From contig NZ_RXNU01000023.1 of NCBI RefSeq assembly GCF_003966225.1, forward strand, positions 1 through 43,115: a stretch of 43,115 nt of DNA, written 5' to 3'. The translations under genes and the position numbers were made by a program. Source of the DNA: Shewanella canadensis. Its GTDB lineage: Bacteria; Pseudomonadota; Gammaproteobacteria; Enterobacterales; Shewanellaceae. Below, piece after piece: positions 23,149 through 32,521 of this stretch. How positions within the stretch are numbered: the stretch's first letter is position 1; every line of letters begins with the position of its first letter. The notes under the pieces are model-generated. The model saw nothing but the letters and a program-made list of their open reading frames with translations. It was not told where the DNA came from and made no database searches.

Positions 23149-24885
23149 ATGAGCAAACAGGCAAAGCGTAAGCAGAAACCGCAGTTAATCGAATGGCGTT
23201 TATATGTCGTTGTTGCCTTCGTATGCCTGCTGTTTACCAGTCTTATCGGTCGTGCTGCTTATATTCAAATCATAGAGCCGGAAAAGCTACGTCATGAAAG
23301 TGATATGCGTACGCTTCGTACCACCAGTAGAGAGGTACAGCGTGGACTGATCACCGACCGTAACGGTGAGATGTTAGCCGTGAGTGTGCCGGTAAAGGCG
23401 GTATATGCCGATCCCAAGGTCGTCCACGACCGTAATGGTTTTGTCGATATGCGGCGCTGGCAAGCGTTGGCCGATATTCTTCATGAGCCTAAAGAGAAGA
23501 TACTGAAGCGGGTTCAATCAAATCCAAAGAAACGTTTTACCTATCTTAAACGTCAGGTCACACCGGCTGTTGCGGAATATATCAGTAAGTTAAAGCTACC
23601 GGGTGTCTATCTGAAATCTGAATCCCGCCGCTACTATCCAACCAGTGAAATCTCGGCTCAGTTAGTGGGGATCACTAACATCGATGATATTGGCATAGAA
23701 GGTATCGAGAATTCCTATAATGACTGGTTAACCGGTACCCCATCTAAACAGAAAGTACGTAAATCGAGAGATGGTCATGTCGTCGAACGTCTGGATATCG
23801 TGCAGGATGGAGATAGTCCAAACGACCTCGTGCTTAGTCTGGATCAGCGCATTCAGCAGTTGGCATACCGTGAGTTGAAAAAAGCGACGGAGATAAATCA
23901 AGCGACCTCGGCTTCTATCGTTGTTCTCGATGTACACACGGGGGAAGTATTGGCTATGGCTAATACACCATCTTATAACCCTAACTCCCGAGATAATCTT
24001 CAAGCGTTCAGAATGCGAAACCGAGCGCTTACCGATTCCTATGAGCCAGGCTCGACAATTAAGCCTTTTGTTGTTGCTGCCGCACTCGAAGCCGGAACCA
24101 TCCAGCCAGATCAAATCATTAAGACCTATCCAGGCCGAATGAGGATTGGTGGCAAGGTTGTACGGGACTCCAGATATTATGGCGATCTCTCGCTTGCCGA
24201 TGTGCTGGTGCATTCGAGTAATGTCGGCATGGCCAAAATTTCGCTTTCAATGCCAGTTCAGGAGCTATTGGGCGCTTACCAGACAATGGGACTGGGTAAT
24301 TACTCCGGTATCAATCTTGCGGGTGAGAGTGCCGGGCTTATCCATGATCGCAGGCGTTGGTCTGAATTTGAACGTGCGACGCTTTCATTTGGTTATGGGC
24401 TTATGGTAACACCGCTTCAATTAGCCAGGTTGTATGCCACCTTAGGAAGTAAAGGTGTCTTATACCCCGTCTCTATCTTAAAGCTCAAGCAGCAACCCGA
24501 GGGAGAGCAGGTTATTTCACCTGAGATTGCACAGAGCGTGATGGAGATGCTCATCGGTGTCACTGAAAAAGGCGGCACGGCGACCAAAGCCCATATTGAG
24601 GGCTATCCGGTAGCAGGAAAAACGGGTACGGCCCGTAAAGCGGTTGCCGGTGGTTACGGTGAGGATTATGTTGCCATTTTTGCGGGTGTAGCCCCTGTAC
24701 ATAGCCCTGAATTAGCGATTGTTGTCGTTGTTAATGAGCCGAAGGGCGACAGGTATTACGGTGGTGATGTTGCCGCTCCTGTGTTCGCCGCAGTTATGTC
24801 GGGTGCTTTACAGATGCTTAATATTGAACCTATTTCGTCGAGAGAAAAGGTACGTCTAGCGGGTACAACGAGGAGAACTGAGTGA
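23149..24885 (+). CDS. ftsI: Peptidoglycan D,D-transpeptidase FtsI (PBP3)
   Basis: The septal class B penicillin-binding protein, which crosslinks new peptidoglycan with FtsW. The 578-residue protein has a cytoplasmic basic tail, a transmembrane anchor at about 16-38 (LYVVVAFVCLLFTSLIGRAA), the PBP dimerisation domain (from about 60), then the transpeptidase domain. Active-site motifs are Ser302-x-x-Lys (GSTIKPF), Ser356-Ser-Asn358 (HSSNVG) and Lys491-Thr-Gly493 (GKTGTA). An in-frame ATG at 23125 exists. I use the ATG at 23149 because GAGGG lies 6 bases before it and the extra eight residues are not family-like. Its stop codon overlaps the murE start. Confidence 0.96.
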   Translation: MSKQAKRKQKPQLIEWRLYVVVAFVCLLFTSLIGRAAYIQIIEPEKLRHESDMRTLRTTSREVQRGLITDRNGEMLAVSVPVKAVYADPKVVHDRNGFVDMRRWQALADILHEPKEKILKRVQSNPKKRFTYLKRQVTPAVAEYISKLKLPGVYLKSESRRYYPTSEISAQLVGITNIDDIGIEGIENSYNDWLTGTPSKQKVRKSRDGHVVERLDIVQDGDSPNDLVLSLDQRIQQLAYRELKKATEINQATSASIVVLDVHTGEVLAMANTPSYNPNSRDNLQAFRMRNRALTDSYEPGSTIKPFVVAAALEAGTIQPDQIIKTYPGRMRIGGKVVRDSRYYGDLSLADVLVHSSNVGMAKISLSMPVQELLGAYQTMGLGNYSGINLAGESAGLIHDRRRWSEFERATLSFGYGLMVTPLQLARLYATLGSKGVLYPVSILKLKQQPEGEQVISPEIAQSVMEMLIGVTEKGGTATKAHIEGYPVAGKTGTARKAVAGGYGEDYVAIFAGVAPVHSPELAIVVVVNEPKGDRYYGGDVAAPVFAAVMSGALQMLNIEPISSREKVRLAGTTRRTE

Positions 24886-26366
24886 TGCTATTACGTGATT
24901 TGTTAGCCCCTTGGTTCCATTATGCGGGTTCAGAAAGCTTCAATAAGCTGACTCTGGATAGTAGGGCTGTGGGCCCGGGGGATCTTTTTATTGCCATCCC
25001 CGGTCATCAAGCCGATGGCCGAAAATATATTAGTTCTGCCGTACAGCAAGGTGCTGTGGCATCTCTGGTTCACACCGATGATCCCGAGTGCCATGGAAAA
25101 CTTGTCGATGATGAAGGAAAACAGATCTTATTCTTCCAGCTTAATCGCCAATTATCAGCTCTAGCGGCTCAAGCATATCCACTTAACGCAGAACGTTTAA
25201 AGCTGGTCGGTGTAACAGGCACTAATGGCAAAACATCGATAACCCAACTTATGGCCCAGCTGGTTGCCTTATTGGGAAAACAGAGTGCGGTCATGGGAAC
25301 CCTGGGCAATGGCCTTTGGGGTGACTTAGTCGATAGCGGTAATACGACAGCCGATGCAATCACCATGATGGCTCAGCTTCAGGAGTTTGATGCTCAAGGC
25401 GCCGAGTTATGCGCGATGGAAGTCTCGAGTCATGGTTTGATTCAGGGAAGAGTCGAGGCTGTTCCCTTCGATGTGGCGGTATTTACCAACTTAAGCCGTG
25501 ATCACCTGGATTATCATGGGACCATGCAGGCTTATGGCGATGCGAAGAAACTATTATTTAACTTTCCCTCGTTAAGCTCTGGCTTGATCAATCTTGATGA
25601 TGAGATTGGTAAGCAATGGCTAGCCGAACACGATACGGGGAAATATACCAGTTTCAGTATTCATGGTGAGTCGGCTTCAATTGAAAACTCAAAAGCAATC
25701 TACACCCAAAATAACCATTTCCATCATCAGGGGGTCGATGCAAGATTAGTCTGGCCTGGTGGCCACGCCGATCTGCGCTCACCACTATTAGGCTCATTTA
25801 ATCTGTCGAACCTCATTGCCGCGCTGGGAGCCTTGTATCTGCTTGACTTCGATATGCATGCATTAGTTTCCGTGGTGCCTAAGTTACAAGCCGTTGCAGG
25901 ACGCATGGAGCGATTTACGACTCCGGGTGATGTCACTATTGTCGTCGATTATGCACACACCCCCGATGCCATCGAGCAGGCCCTTAAGGCATTAAGAGGT
26001 CATTGCGACGGTGAGCTTTGGTGTCTGTTTGGTTGTGGTGGCGATCGTGATAAAGGCAAGCGACCATTGATGGCGCAAGCCGCAGAAAAATATGCGGATA
26101 GAGTGGTGGTGACCAGTGACAATGCCAGAAGTGAGCAACCCGATGTCATCATTAACGATATTCTGGAAGGGTTAACCGCACCCGATAAGGCGTTAACAGA
26201 GGTGGATCGTGAAGTGGCTATTCGTCAAGTGGTGGCAAATGCCAAGGCGGGAGACTTAGTGTTACTAGCCGGGAAAGGGCATGAAACCTACCAGGAAATG
26301 GCTGGAGTTCGCCGGGAATATGATGAGCGTGCGCTGGCACGTGAACTTGCCGAGGCTCAAGTATGA
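24885..26366 (+). CDS. murE: UDP-MurNAc-L-Ala-D-Glu:meso-diaminopimelate ligase
   Basis: ATP-dependent addition of the third stem-peptide residue during cytoplasmic peptidoglycan synthesis. The 493-residue Mur ligase has the N-terminal UMP-binding domain with LTLDSRAVGPGDLFIAIPG, the P-loop VTGTNGKTS near residue 108, the central ATPase motifs and a C-terminal domain containing YAHTPDAIEQALKALR. The family motif DNPR, which contacts meso-diaminopimelate, reads DNAR here (412-415); the arginine is kept. GTG at 24882 is an alternative start, 6 bases after AGGAG; the ATG at 24885 overlaps the ftsI stop by one base. The murF start overlaps its stop by four bases. Confidence 0.95.
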   Translation: MLLRDLLAPWFHYAGSESFNKLTLDSRAVGPGDLFIAIPGHQADGRKYISSAVQQGAVASLVHTDDPECHGKLVDDEGKQILFFQLNRQLSALAAQAYPLNAERLKLVGVTGTNGKTSITQLMAQLVALLGKQSAVMGTLGNGLWGDLVDSGNTTADAITMMAQLQEFDAQGAELCAMEVSSHGLIQGRVEAVPFDVAVFTNLSRDHLDYHGTMQAYGDAKKLLFNFPSLSSGLINLDDEIGKQWLAEHDTGKYTSFSIHGESASIENSKAIYTQNNHFHHQGVDARLVWPGGHADLRSPLLGSFNLSNLIAALGALYLLDFDMHALVSVVPKLQAVAGRMERFTTPGDVTIVVDYAHTPDAIEQALKALRGHCDGELWCLFGCGGDRDKGKRPLMAQAAEKYADRVVVTSDNARSEQPDVIINDILEGLTAPDKALTEVDREVAIRQVVANAKAGDLVLLAGKGHETYQEMAGVRREYDERALARELAEAQV

Positions 26367-27730
26367 TCCCGTTAACGTTATCGCAATTGAGTCATCGATT
26401 AGATGCGCGCCTCATCGGTCCCGATACCGAAATTGCCCATGTTTGCAGTGATAGCAGAACCATTCCGTCCCAGACTTTGTTTGTTGCACTGAAAGGCGAG
26501 AGATTCGACGGTCACAACTTCGCACATCTAGCGGTCGAAAATGGCGCTGATGCGCTTCTTGTGACTCATGAATTACCTCTGGATCTCCCCCAACTGATAG
26601 TGAAAGACACTCAGAAAGCCTTGGGAGAGATAGGGGCATACCTTCGAGAGGTGATTCAGCCTAAGTCGATAGCGCTCACTGGTTCAAATGGAAAAACGAG
26701 TGTGAAGGAGATGGTTGCGACCATCCTATCCCAGAGACACAAGGTGCTCTACACTGCCGGCAATTTTAATAATGAAATTGGTGTTCCCCTTACCCTGCTC
26801 CGTTTGGAGGAGGGAGATGAGTTTGGTGTTTTCGAACTTGGGGCGAATCATCGCGGCGAGATCGACTACACCTCGTCACTGGTTAAGCCCGATGTTGCTT
26901 TAGTCAATAATGTTGCCTCGGCTCACCTCGAAGGCTTTGGTTCATTAGCCGGAGTCGCTGCTGCCAAGTCTGAGATATTTAATCATCTCAGTTGTGACGG
27001 GACGGCAGTGATTAATGCCGATGATTCATTCGCTCAGGTGATGAAAGAGGCGGCAAGTGAACATAAGCAGCTAAGTTTTGCTATTGAAGCTGCAGCCGAT
27101 CTGCAAGGAAGCGAGCTCGAACCCGATCTGCTGGGTCGCTATTGCTTCAAGATGAATTACCTGACCCAACAAGTTTCAGTGACATTGCCCTTGTCTGGTC
27201 GCCATCAAGTGAGCAATGCACTTGCCGCCGCAGGGATCTGTTTAACCTTGGGCCTACCTCTGAGTGAGATCGTTTCAGGCTTGTCTTTGCTCGAGCCGGT
27301 GAAAGGTAGAATGTTACCAACTCAGCTCGGTCGGGTGCGAGTGATTGACGATAGTTATAACGCAAATCCTGCATCGGTTAGCGCTGCAATTGACTGGCTT
27401 CAAGAAATTGATGGATATCGCTGTTTAGTGCTGGGTGATTTGGGAGAATTAGGCGACAATGCGTCCCTTTTGCATACTGAGCTGGGTGAGCTTGCAAAAA
27501 ATAGCGGGATAGATGCGCTGTTTTCATTGGGTGAACTAAGCGAAAATGCCAGTACCGCCTTTGGTGGTGTTCATCATCAAGAGTTTGAGCAAGTAGTGGG
27601 TAATTTAGTTAATAATATTAATCGGTTGCAAGGTAATGTGACGGTTTTAGTCAAGGGCTCACGCAGTGCCGGAATGGAACGCGTGGTTGAGGCCTTAATA
27701 GTTGCCTATGGGCGCGGGGAGTTTGTTTAA
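26363..27730 (+). CDS. murF: UDP-MurNAc-tripeptide:D-alanyl-D-alanine ligase
   Basis: Adds the D-Ala-D-Ala dipeptide to UDP-MurNAc-tripeptide, the last cytoplasmic step before the lipid stage. The 455-residue protein has the Mur ligase layout: the N-terminal segment VCSDSRTIPSQTLFVALKGE, the P-loop ALTGSNGKTSVKEM near residue 106, NNEIGVPLTLL with ELGANHRGEI, and the C-terminal domain with VIDDSYNANPASVSAAI. It overlaps murE by ATGA and mraY by one base (TAATG). Its substrate D-Ala-D-Ala must come from a Ddl enzyme encoded elsewhere, since no ddl gene is present in this cluster. Confidence 0.96.
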   Translation: MIPLTLSQLSHRLDARLIGPDTEIAHVCSDSRTIPSQTLFVALKGERFDGHNFAHLAVENGADALLVTHELPLDLPQLIVKDTQKALGEIGAYLREVIQPKSIALTGSNGKTSVKEMVATILSQRHKVLYTAGNFNNEIGVPLTLLRLEEGDEFGVFELGANHRGEIDYTSSLVKPDVALVNNVASAHLEGFGSLAGVAAAKSEIFNHLSCDGTAVINADDSFAQVMKEAASEHKQLSFAIEAAADLQGSELEPDLLGRYCFKMNYLTQQVSVTLPLSGRHQVSNALAAAGICLTLGLPLSEIVSGLSLLEPVKGRMLPTQLGRVRVIDDSYNANPASVSAAIDWLQEIDGYRCLVLGDLGELGDNASLLHTELGELAKNSGIDALFSLGELSENASTAFGGVHHQEFEQVVGNLVNNINRLQGNVTVLVKGSRSAGMERVVEALIVAYGRGEFV

Positions 27731-28812
27731 TGCTGGTTTATCTGGCGGAGTATTTAACTCAGTTTTATTCTGGGTTTAACGTTTTTTCTTATGTAACGTT
27801 TAGAGCCATTCTAGGCCTGATGACTGCCTTGATATTTAGTCTTTGGTGGGGACCGAAGATGATTGAACGTCTGCAGATGCTACAGATCGGCCAAGTTGTA
27901 CGAAATGATGGTCCGGAATCTCATTTCAGTAAACGTGGCACGCCGACGATGGGCGGTATTCTGATCTTAGCCGGTGTATTTATTAGTGTGCTGCTTTGGG
28001 GAGACCTTGCCAGCCGTTACGTGTGGGTCGTGCTATTCGTGCTTGCAAGCTTTGGTTTGATTGGCTTTATCGATGATTATCGTAAAGTGGTTCGAAAAGA
28101 TACCAAAGGTTTGATCGCCAGATGGAAGTATATCTTACAGTCACTTGCCGCATTGATCATCGCATTTTATCTCTATGCATCAGCGGATTTAGTCGGAGAA
28201 ACCCAGCTTGTAGTGCCTTTCTTTAAAGATATTATGCCTCAACTCGGTGGCTTCTTTATCGTTTTGGCTTACTTCACCATAGTGGGGTCGAGTAATGCCG
28301 TCAATTTAACCGACGGGCTTGATGGTTTAGCGATCATGCCTACCGTTATGGTCGCCGCGGCTTTTGCGTTAATTGCCTATCTTTCGGGTCATGTTCAATT
28401 TGCAAATTACCTACACCTGCCGTACCTGCCAGGTGCAGGAGAGTTGGTGATTGTCTGTACCGCAATCGTCGGTGCCGGCTTAGGTTTTCTCTGGTTTAAT
28501 ACCTACCCTGCACAGGTGTTTATGGGGGATGTAGGCTCTCTGGCGTTAGGGGCTGCACTTGGTGTGATAGCCGTATTGGTACGTCAGGAGATCCTGCTGG
28601 TGATCATGGGGGGTGTCTTTGTTATGGAGACGGTGTCGGTCATCTTGCAGGTTGGTTCATACAAGTTACGTGGACAAAGAATTTTCCGTATGGCCCCCAT
28701 TCATCATCATTATGAGTTGAAAGGTTGGCCAGAGCCTAGAGTGATTGTTCGTTTTTGGATTATCTCTCTGTTTTTAGTTTTACTTGGCCTGGCCACGCTG
28801 AAATTAAGGTAG
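27730..28812 (+). CDS. mraY: Phospho-N-acetylmuramoyl-pentapeptide transferase
   Basis: Transfers phospho-MurNAc-pentapeptide to undecaprenyl phosphate, making lipid I in the inner membrane. The 360-residue protein has about ten transmembrane helices. It shows the three family signatures: Asp115-Asp116 (FIDDYRK), NLTDGLDGLA with Asp195, and Asp267 in VFMGDVGSLALG. The His triad 325-327 is in APIHHHYE. The length equals the E. coli enzyme. It begins one base inside the murF stop codon. A 72-base gap separates it from murD, wider than most junctions in the cluster. Confidence 0.97.
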   Translation: MLVYLAEYLTQFYSGFNVFSYVTFRAILGLMTALIFSLWWGPKMIERLQMLQIGQVVRNDGPESHFSKRGTPTMGGILILAGVFISVLLWGDLASRYVWVVLFVLASFGLIGFIDDYRKVVRKDTKGLIARWKYILQSLAALIIAFYLYASADLVGETQLVVPFFKDIMPQLGGFFIVLAYFTIVGSSNAVNLTDGLDGLAIMPTVMVAAAFALIAYLSGHVQFANYLHLPYLPGAGELVIVCTAIVGAGLGFLWFNTYPAQVFMGDVGSLALGAALGVIAVLVRQEILLVIMGGVFVMETVSVILQVGSYKLRGQRIFRMAPIHHHYELKGWPEPRVIVRFWIISLFLVLLGLATLKLR

Positions 28813-28884
28813 TCGGGTATGGATTTAGATAAGATATTGCAGTTTGTTGCTGAACTTTGCATCGTCAGAAAAGGGTAGCTGAAT

Positions 28885-30216
28885 ATGGTTAACCACAAGT
28901 CGCACCTGATATTGGGATTGGGAGCCACAGGCCTCTCGGTTGTGCGTTATCTGCATGGTCAAGGGATCACTCCCTTGGTTATGGATAGTCGTCAGAATCC
29001 TCCTGGTGCGGATACGTTGGCGGCTGAGTTTCCCGATGTCGAGTTGATCAGTGGTGGTTTCGACTGCCGATATCTGGTGCAGGCTACTCAGATCATTGTC
29101 AGCCCTGGCATCGCTATCGATACACCGGAAATCCGAGCCGCGATAGATATGGATATTGAGGTTATCGGCGATGTCGAACTCTTTGCCAGAGCGATCAAAG
29201 AGCGGGACGCTTGCGTTATCGGTATCACGGGGTCGAATGGAAAGTCTACGGTTACTACCTTAGTGGCTGAGATGGCTAAGGCGGCGGGTATCAATTATGC
29301 CGTTGGTGGCAATATTGGTATTCCTGTTTTAGATCTACTCCAGAGCGATATTGAGCTGTATGTATTGGAACTATCTAGTTTTCAATTAGAAACAACTCAC
29401 AGCCTGAACTGTATTTCGGCTACTTGTCTTAATATCAGTGAAGATCATATGGATAGGTACAGCGATATCGAAGCGTATCGGCAGGCTAAGCTGAGGTTGT
29501 ACTCACAAACCCGGTTTGCTTTGTTTAACCGTGAAGATGAGCAGACAGAGCCCAAAGATCCGATGAACCAGAACAGTTTCGGTTTATCTCTACCTGACAA
29601 TGATGAGTGGGGAGTCTGTGAGGGCAAGATAGTACACGGTAATGCCGAGATTATCAGTCTTCAGGATGTTGCTCTGGTTGGCAGTCATAATCATGCCAAT
29701 CTGATTGCGGCTATGGCGCTGGCTTATCAAGCAGATATAGAAAAAGCGGCAATGGTTGAGGTTGCTTCAAAGTTTACCGGGCTCGAGCATAGGTTTGAGA
29801 CGGTCGTTAACCACAATGGTGTTGCTTACATTAACGACTCTAAGGCGACAAATGTCGGTGCTACTGTGGCGGCTATTGAGGGGCTGAGTCAGCATCTGGG
29901 AGATATCATTTTAATTGCCGGTGGTGATGGGAAAGGAGCGGATTTCAAACCTTTGGTGCCAGTGTTAAAAGCGGTGAGCCATCTCATTACATTAGGTAAA
30001 GATGGAGATAAGATCGCCGCCCTGTCCGAACACTCGATTAGGGTTAATTCAATGGCCGATGCGGTCAACAAAGCCGCCCAGTTAGCCATAGCCGGAGATA
30101 TTGTTTTGTTGTCTCCGGCGTGTGCCAGTTTGGATATGTACAAGAATTTTATGGAGAGAGGCGATGATTTCCGTCAGCTAGCGGAAGGGTTAAGCGCCGA
30201 GGCGTTAAATGCGTAG
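28885..30216 (+). CDS. murD: UDP-MurNAc-L-alanine:D-glutamate ligase
   Basis: Adds D-glutamate to UDP-MurNAc-L-Ala in the cytoplasm. The 443-residue protein shows the N-terminal Rossmann-like motif ILGLGATGLSVVRYL, the family segment IVSPGIAIDTPEI, the P-loop ITGSNGKSTVTTL near residue 114, NISEDHMDRY and, in the last domain, YINDSKATNVGAT and LLSPACASLDMYKNF. All are standard for MurD. The length is normal for the family. Its 3' end overlaps the start of ftsW by eight bases. Confidence 0.97.
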   Translation: MVNHKSHLILGLGATGLSVVRYLHGQGITPLVMDSRQNPPGADTLAAEFPDVELISGGFDCRYLVQATQIIVSPGIAIDTPEIRAAIDMDIEVIGDVELFARAIKERDACVIGITGSNGKSTVTTLVAEMAKAAGINYAVGGNIGIPVLDLLQSDIELYVLELSSFQLETTHSLNCISATCLNISEDHMDRYSDIEAYRQAKLRLYSQTRFALFNREDEQTEPKDPMNQNSFGLSLPDNDEWGVCEGKIVHGNAEIISLQDVALVGSHNHANLIAAMALAYQADIEKAAMVEVASKFTGLEHRFETVVNHNGVAYINDSKATNVGATVAAIEGLSQHLGDIILIAGGDGKGADFKPLVPVLKAVSHLITLGKDGDKIAALSEHSIRVNSMADAVNKAAQLAIAGDIVLLSPACASLDMYKNFMERGDDFRQLAEGLSAEALNA

Positions 30217-31423
30217 CGAAGAGAGGCAACTCAACTTATTTGGCACCAGTGTGAATTGGAGTTGGCCAAATTTGTTCAAAGAGCGAGAAGCTCCCGGCAT
30301 GCAGTTATATGACCGCAGCTTGCTGTTTGCTGTTTTGTCTCTGATCTGCTTTGGGTTTGTGATGGTTATGTCAGCTTCAATGCCTGAAGCGCAAAGCCTG
30401 ACGGGTAACCCTTTCCATTTTGTTATCAGGCACTCTGCTTACCTTGTGGGCTGCATTGTTATCGCTGCAGTGGTATTGCGCATCGAGATGTGCCGCTGGC
30501 AACAGTTTAGTCCGCTCTTGCTATTGATCGTTGGCATCATGTTAGTCGCCGTACTACTTGTTGGTACGTCGGTGAATGGTGCGACCCGTTGGTTATCTGT
30601 GGGACCGATTAGAATACAGGTGGCTGAACTCGCTAAATTTGCCTTTACCATCTACATGGCAGGTTATTTAGTCAGACGTCATCAGGAGATCAGGGAAAAT
30701 GCCAAAGGTTTCTACAAACCGATTGCCGTATTTGCGGTTTATGCGTTTCTGATCTTGATGCAACCCGATTTAGGTACTGTCGTCGTGTTATTTGTGGGAA
30801 CGGTTGGCTTACTTTTCTTAGCCGGTGCCCGCTTACTGGACTTTTTTGCCTTGATATTGACTGGTGTGATGGCATTTGTGGCCTTGGTGCTTTTAGAGCC
30901 CTATAGGATGCGTCGAGTCACCTCTTTTATGGATCCCTGGCAAGATCCTTTCGGTAGCGGTTATCAGTTAACCCAATCTTTGATGGCTTATGGACGCGGC
31001 GATTGGTTCGGACAAGGTTTAGGTAACAGTATTCAGAAGTTAGAGTACCTGCCCGAAGCACATACGGACTTTATCTTTGCCGTTGTCGGCGAAGAATTGG
31101 GCTTTATTGGCATCATTGTGGTGCTGTCGGTGCTGCTTTTTGTTGCCCTTAGAGCGATCAAATTAGGCAATTTGTGTATTGAGATAGATAAGCCTTTCGA
31201 AGGCTACCTTGCTTACGCCATCGGTATTTGGTTCTGTTTTCAGACCGTAGTGAATGTGGGTGCAAGTATTGGAATGCTACCAACGAAGGGACTCACTCTA
31301 CCTTTTATTAGTTATGGAGGCAGTAGTCTCTGGGTTATGACCGCCGCAGCTATGATATTGATCCGCATCGATCATGAGCGACGCTTAAGCTCTATTCAAG
31401 CTGTGCAGGGGAAAAAAAGTTAA
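30209..31423 (+). CDS. ftsW: Septal peptidoglycan glycosyltransferase FtsW
   Basis: A SEDS-family lipid II polymerase that works with FtsI at the septum. The 404-residue protein has a cytoplasmic N-terminal extension of about 35 residues and then about ten transmembrane helices starting with LLFAVLSLICFGFVMVMSAS. SEDS signatures include NGATRWLSVGPIRIQVAELAK, the segment GDWFGQGLGNSIQKLEYLPE, AHTDFIFAVVGEELGFIG and LPFISYGGSSLW. The first ATG (30209) lies within the last codons of murD; a later in-frame ATG (MQLYDRSLLF, residue 31) is possible but less typical. It ends one base into murG (TAATG). Confidence 0.95.
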   Translation: MRSEERQLNLFGTSVNWSWPNLFKEREAPGMQLYDRSLLFAVLSLICFGFVMVMSASMPEAQSLTGNPFHFVIRHSAYLVGCIVIAAVVLRIEMCRWQQFSPLLLLIVGIMLVAVLLVGTSVNGATRWLSVGPIRIQVAELAKFAFTIYMAGYLVRRHQEIRENAKGFYKPIAVFAVYAFLILMQPDLGTVVVLFVGTVGLLFLAGARLLDFFALILTGVMAFVALVLLEPYRMRRVTSFMDPWQDPFGSGYQLTQSLMAYGRGDWFGQGLGNSIQKLEYLPEAHTDFIFAVVGEELGFIGIIVVLSVLLFVALRAIKLGNLCIEIDKPFEGYLAYAIGIWFCFQTVVNVGASIGMLPTKGLTLPFISYGGSSLWVMTAAAMILIRIDHERRLSSIQAVQGKKS

Positions 31424-32520
31424 TGACAACGGTGAATACTGATAAACGTATTTTGATTATGGCCGGAGGTACTGGAGGTCATGTATTTCCTGCGCTAGCA
31501 GTCGCAAAATACCTTTGCCAGCAAGGCTGGCAAGTCAGGTGGTTAGGAACCGCTGAGCGTATGGAAGCAAGGTTAGTTCCTAAGCATGGATTTGATATCG
31601 ATTTTATCGATATCAAAGGGGTGCGTGGAAACGGATTGCTGCGTAAGCTGGCTGCCCCCTTTAAGGTGATACGTTCGATCATGCAAGCCCGGGCTGTGAT
31701 TAAAGAGTTCAAGCCTGATGTGGTCTTAGGCATGGGAGGCTTTGCCAGTGGACCCGGTGGTGTGGCTGCCAGACTATCGGGGATCCCCTTAGTATTGCAT
31801 GAGCAAAATGCAATACCGGGAATGACCAATAAAATTCTTGCTCGAATTGCCAGTCAGGTTTTATGTGCCTTCGAAGATACGTTTGACAATGTAGAGGCTG
31901 AGGTTGTTGGAAACCCGATAAGAGAAGAGCTGATCGCCTTGGGCGATAGCAATGTTGACCCGGTTACCGATGACGCATTAAAGGTATTAGTCGTTGGTGG
32001 AAGCTTAGGCGCTAAAGTGTTTAACGACCTGATGCCGAGTGTGACTGCAGCGGTGAGTAAGACGCACTCGATTACCGTATGGCACCAGGTAGGTAAGGGT
32101 AACCTTCAAGGGGTCAAGGGTGAGTACCAACACCTTGGACAAGATGGCAGTGTTAATGTTGCCGAATTTATCGATGATATGGAAGCGGCGTACCGCTGGG
32201 CCGATGTCGTGCTGTGCCGCTCTGGGGCATTAACCGTCTCAGAGGTGGCAGCCGTTGGCCTACCGAGCCTGTTAGTGCCATATCCACATGCCGTCGACGA
32301 TCATCAAACCAAAAATGCGCAGGTTTTGGTGCAGGCTGGGGGGGCATTTTTGCTGCCGCAGACAATTTTAGATGCAAATAAGCTGATTGGAAAGTTGCAA
32401 ATTCTAGCCTCTGATAGAAACGAATTAGCTCAGATGGGCCTACGAGCAAAAAGTGCAGCGGTATTGGACGCAACACAGAAAGTTGCGAGCGTCTGCATCA
32501 GATTAGCTGGAAAGGATTGA
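31423..32520 (+). CDS. murG: Lipid II synthase MurG (UDP-GlcNAc transferase)
   Basis: Adds GlcNAc from UDP-GlcNAc to lipid I on the cytoplasmic face of the membrane, making lipid II. The 365-residue GT28-family protein has the glycine-rich loop AGGTGGHVFPALAVA (14-28, with His20), the second loop MGGFASGPGGVAA with LHEQNAIPG, the C-domain loop VVGGSLGAKVFND, and the UDP-GlcNAc site with CRSGALTVSEVAAVGLPSLLV and PYPHAVDDHQTKNA. The length is normal. It overlaps ftsW by one base and is one base from murC. Confidence 0.97.
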   Translation: MTTVNTDKRILIMAGGTGGHVFPALAVAKYLCQQGWQVRWLGTAERMEARLVPKHGFDIDFIDIKGVRGNGLLRKLAAPFKVIRSIMQARAVIKEFKPDVVLGMGGFASGPGGVAARLSGIPLVLHEQNAIPGMTNKILARIASQVLCAFEDTFDNVEAEVVGNPIREELIALGDSNVDPVTDDALKVLVVGGSLGAKVFNDLMPSVTAAVSKTHSITVWHQVGKGNLQGVKGEYQHLGQDGSVNVAEFIDDMEAAYRWADVVLCRSGALTVSEVAAVGLPSLLVPYPHAVDDHQTKNAQVLVQAGGAFLLPQTILDANKLIGKLQILASDRNELAQMGLRAKSAAVLDATQKVASVCIRLAGKD

Positions 32521-32521
32521 G

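Noticed and set aside
23728..24213. 161-codon frame antisense to ftsI
   Set aside because: Lies entirely under conserved ftsI coding sequence; no recognised domain or start signal.
28819..28878. 19-codon frame in the mraY-murD gap (starts MDLDKILQFV)
   Set aside because: Weak start signal and no overlap with its neighbours; a frame this short is easily random, unlike the rsmH-ftsL one.
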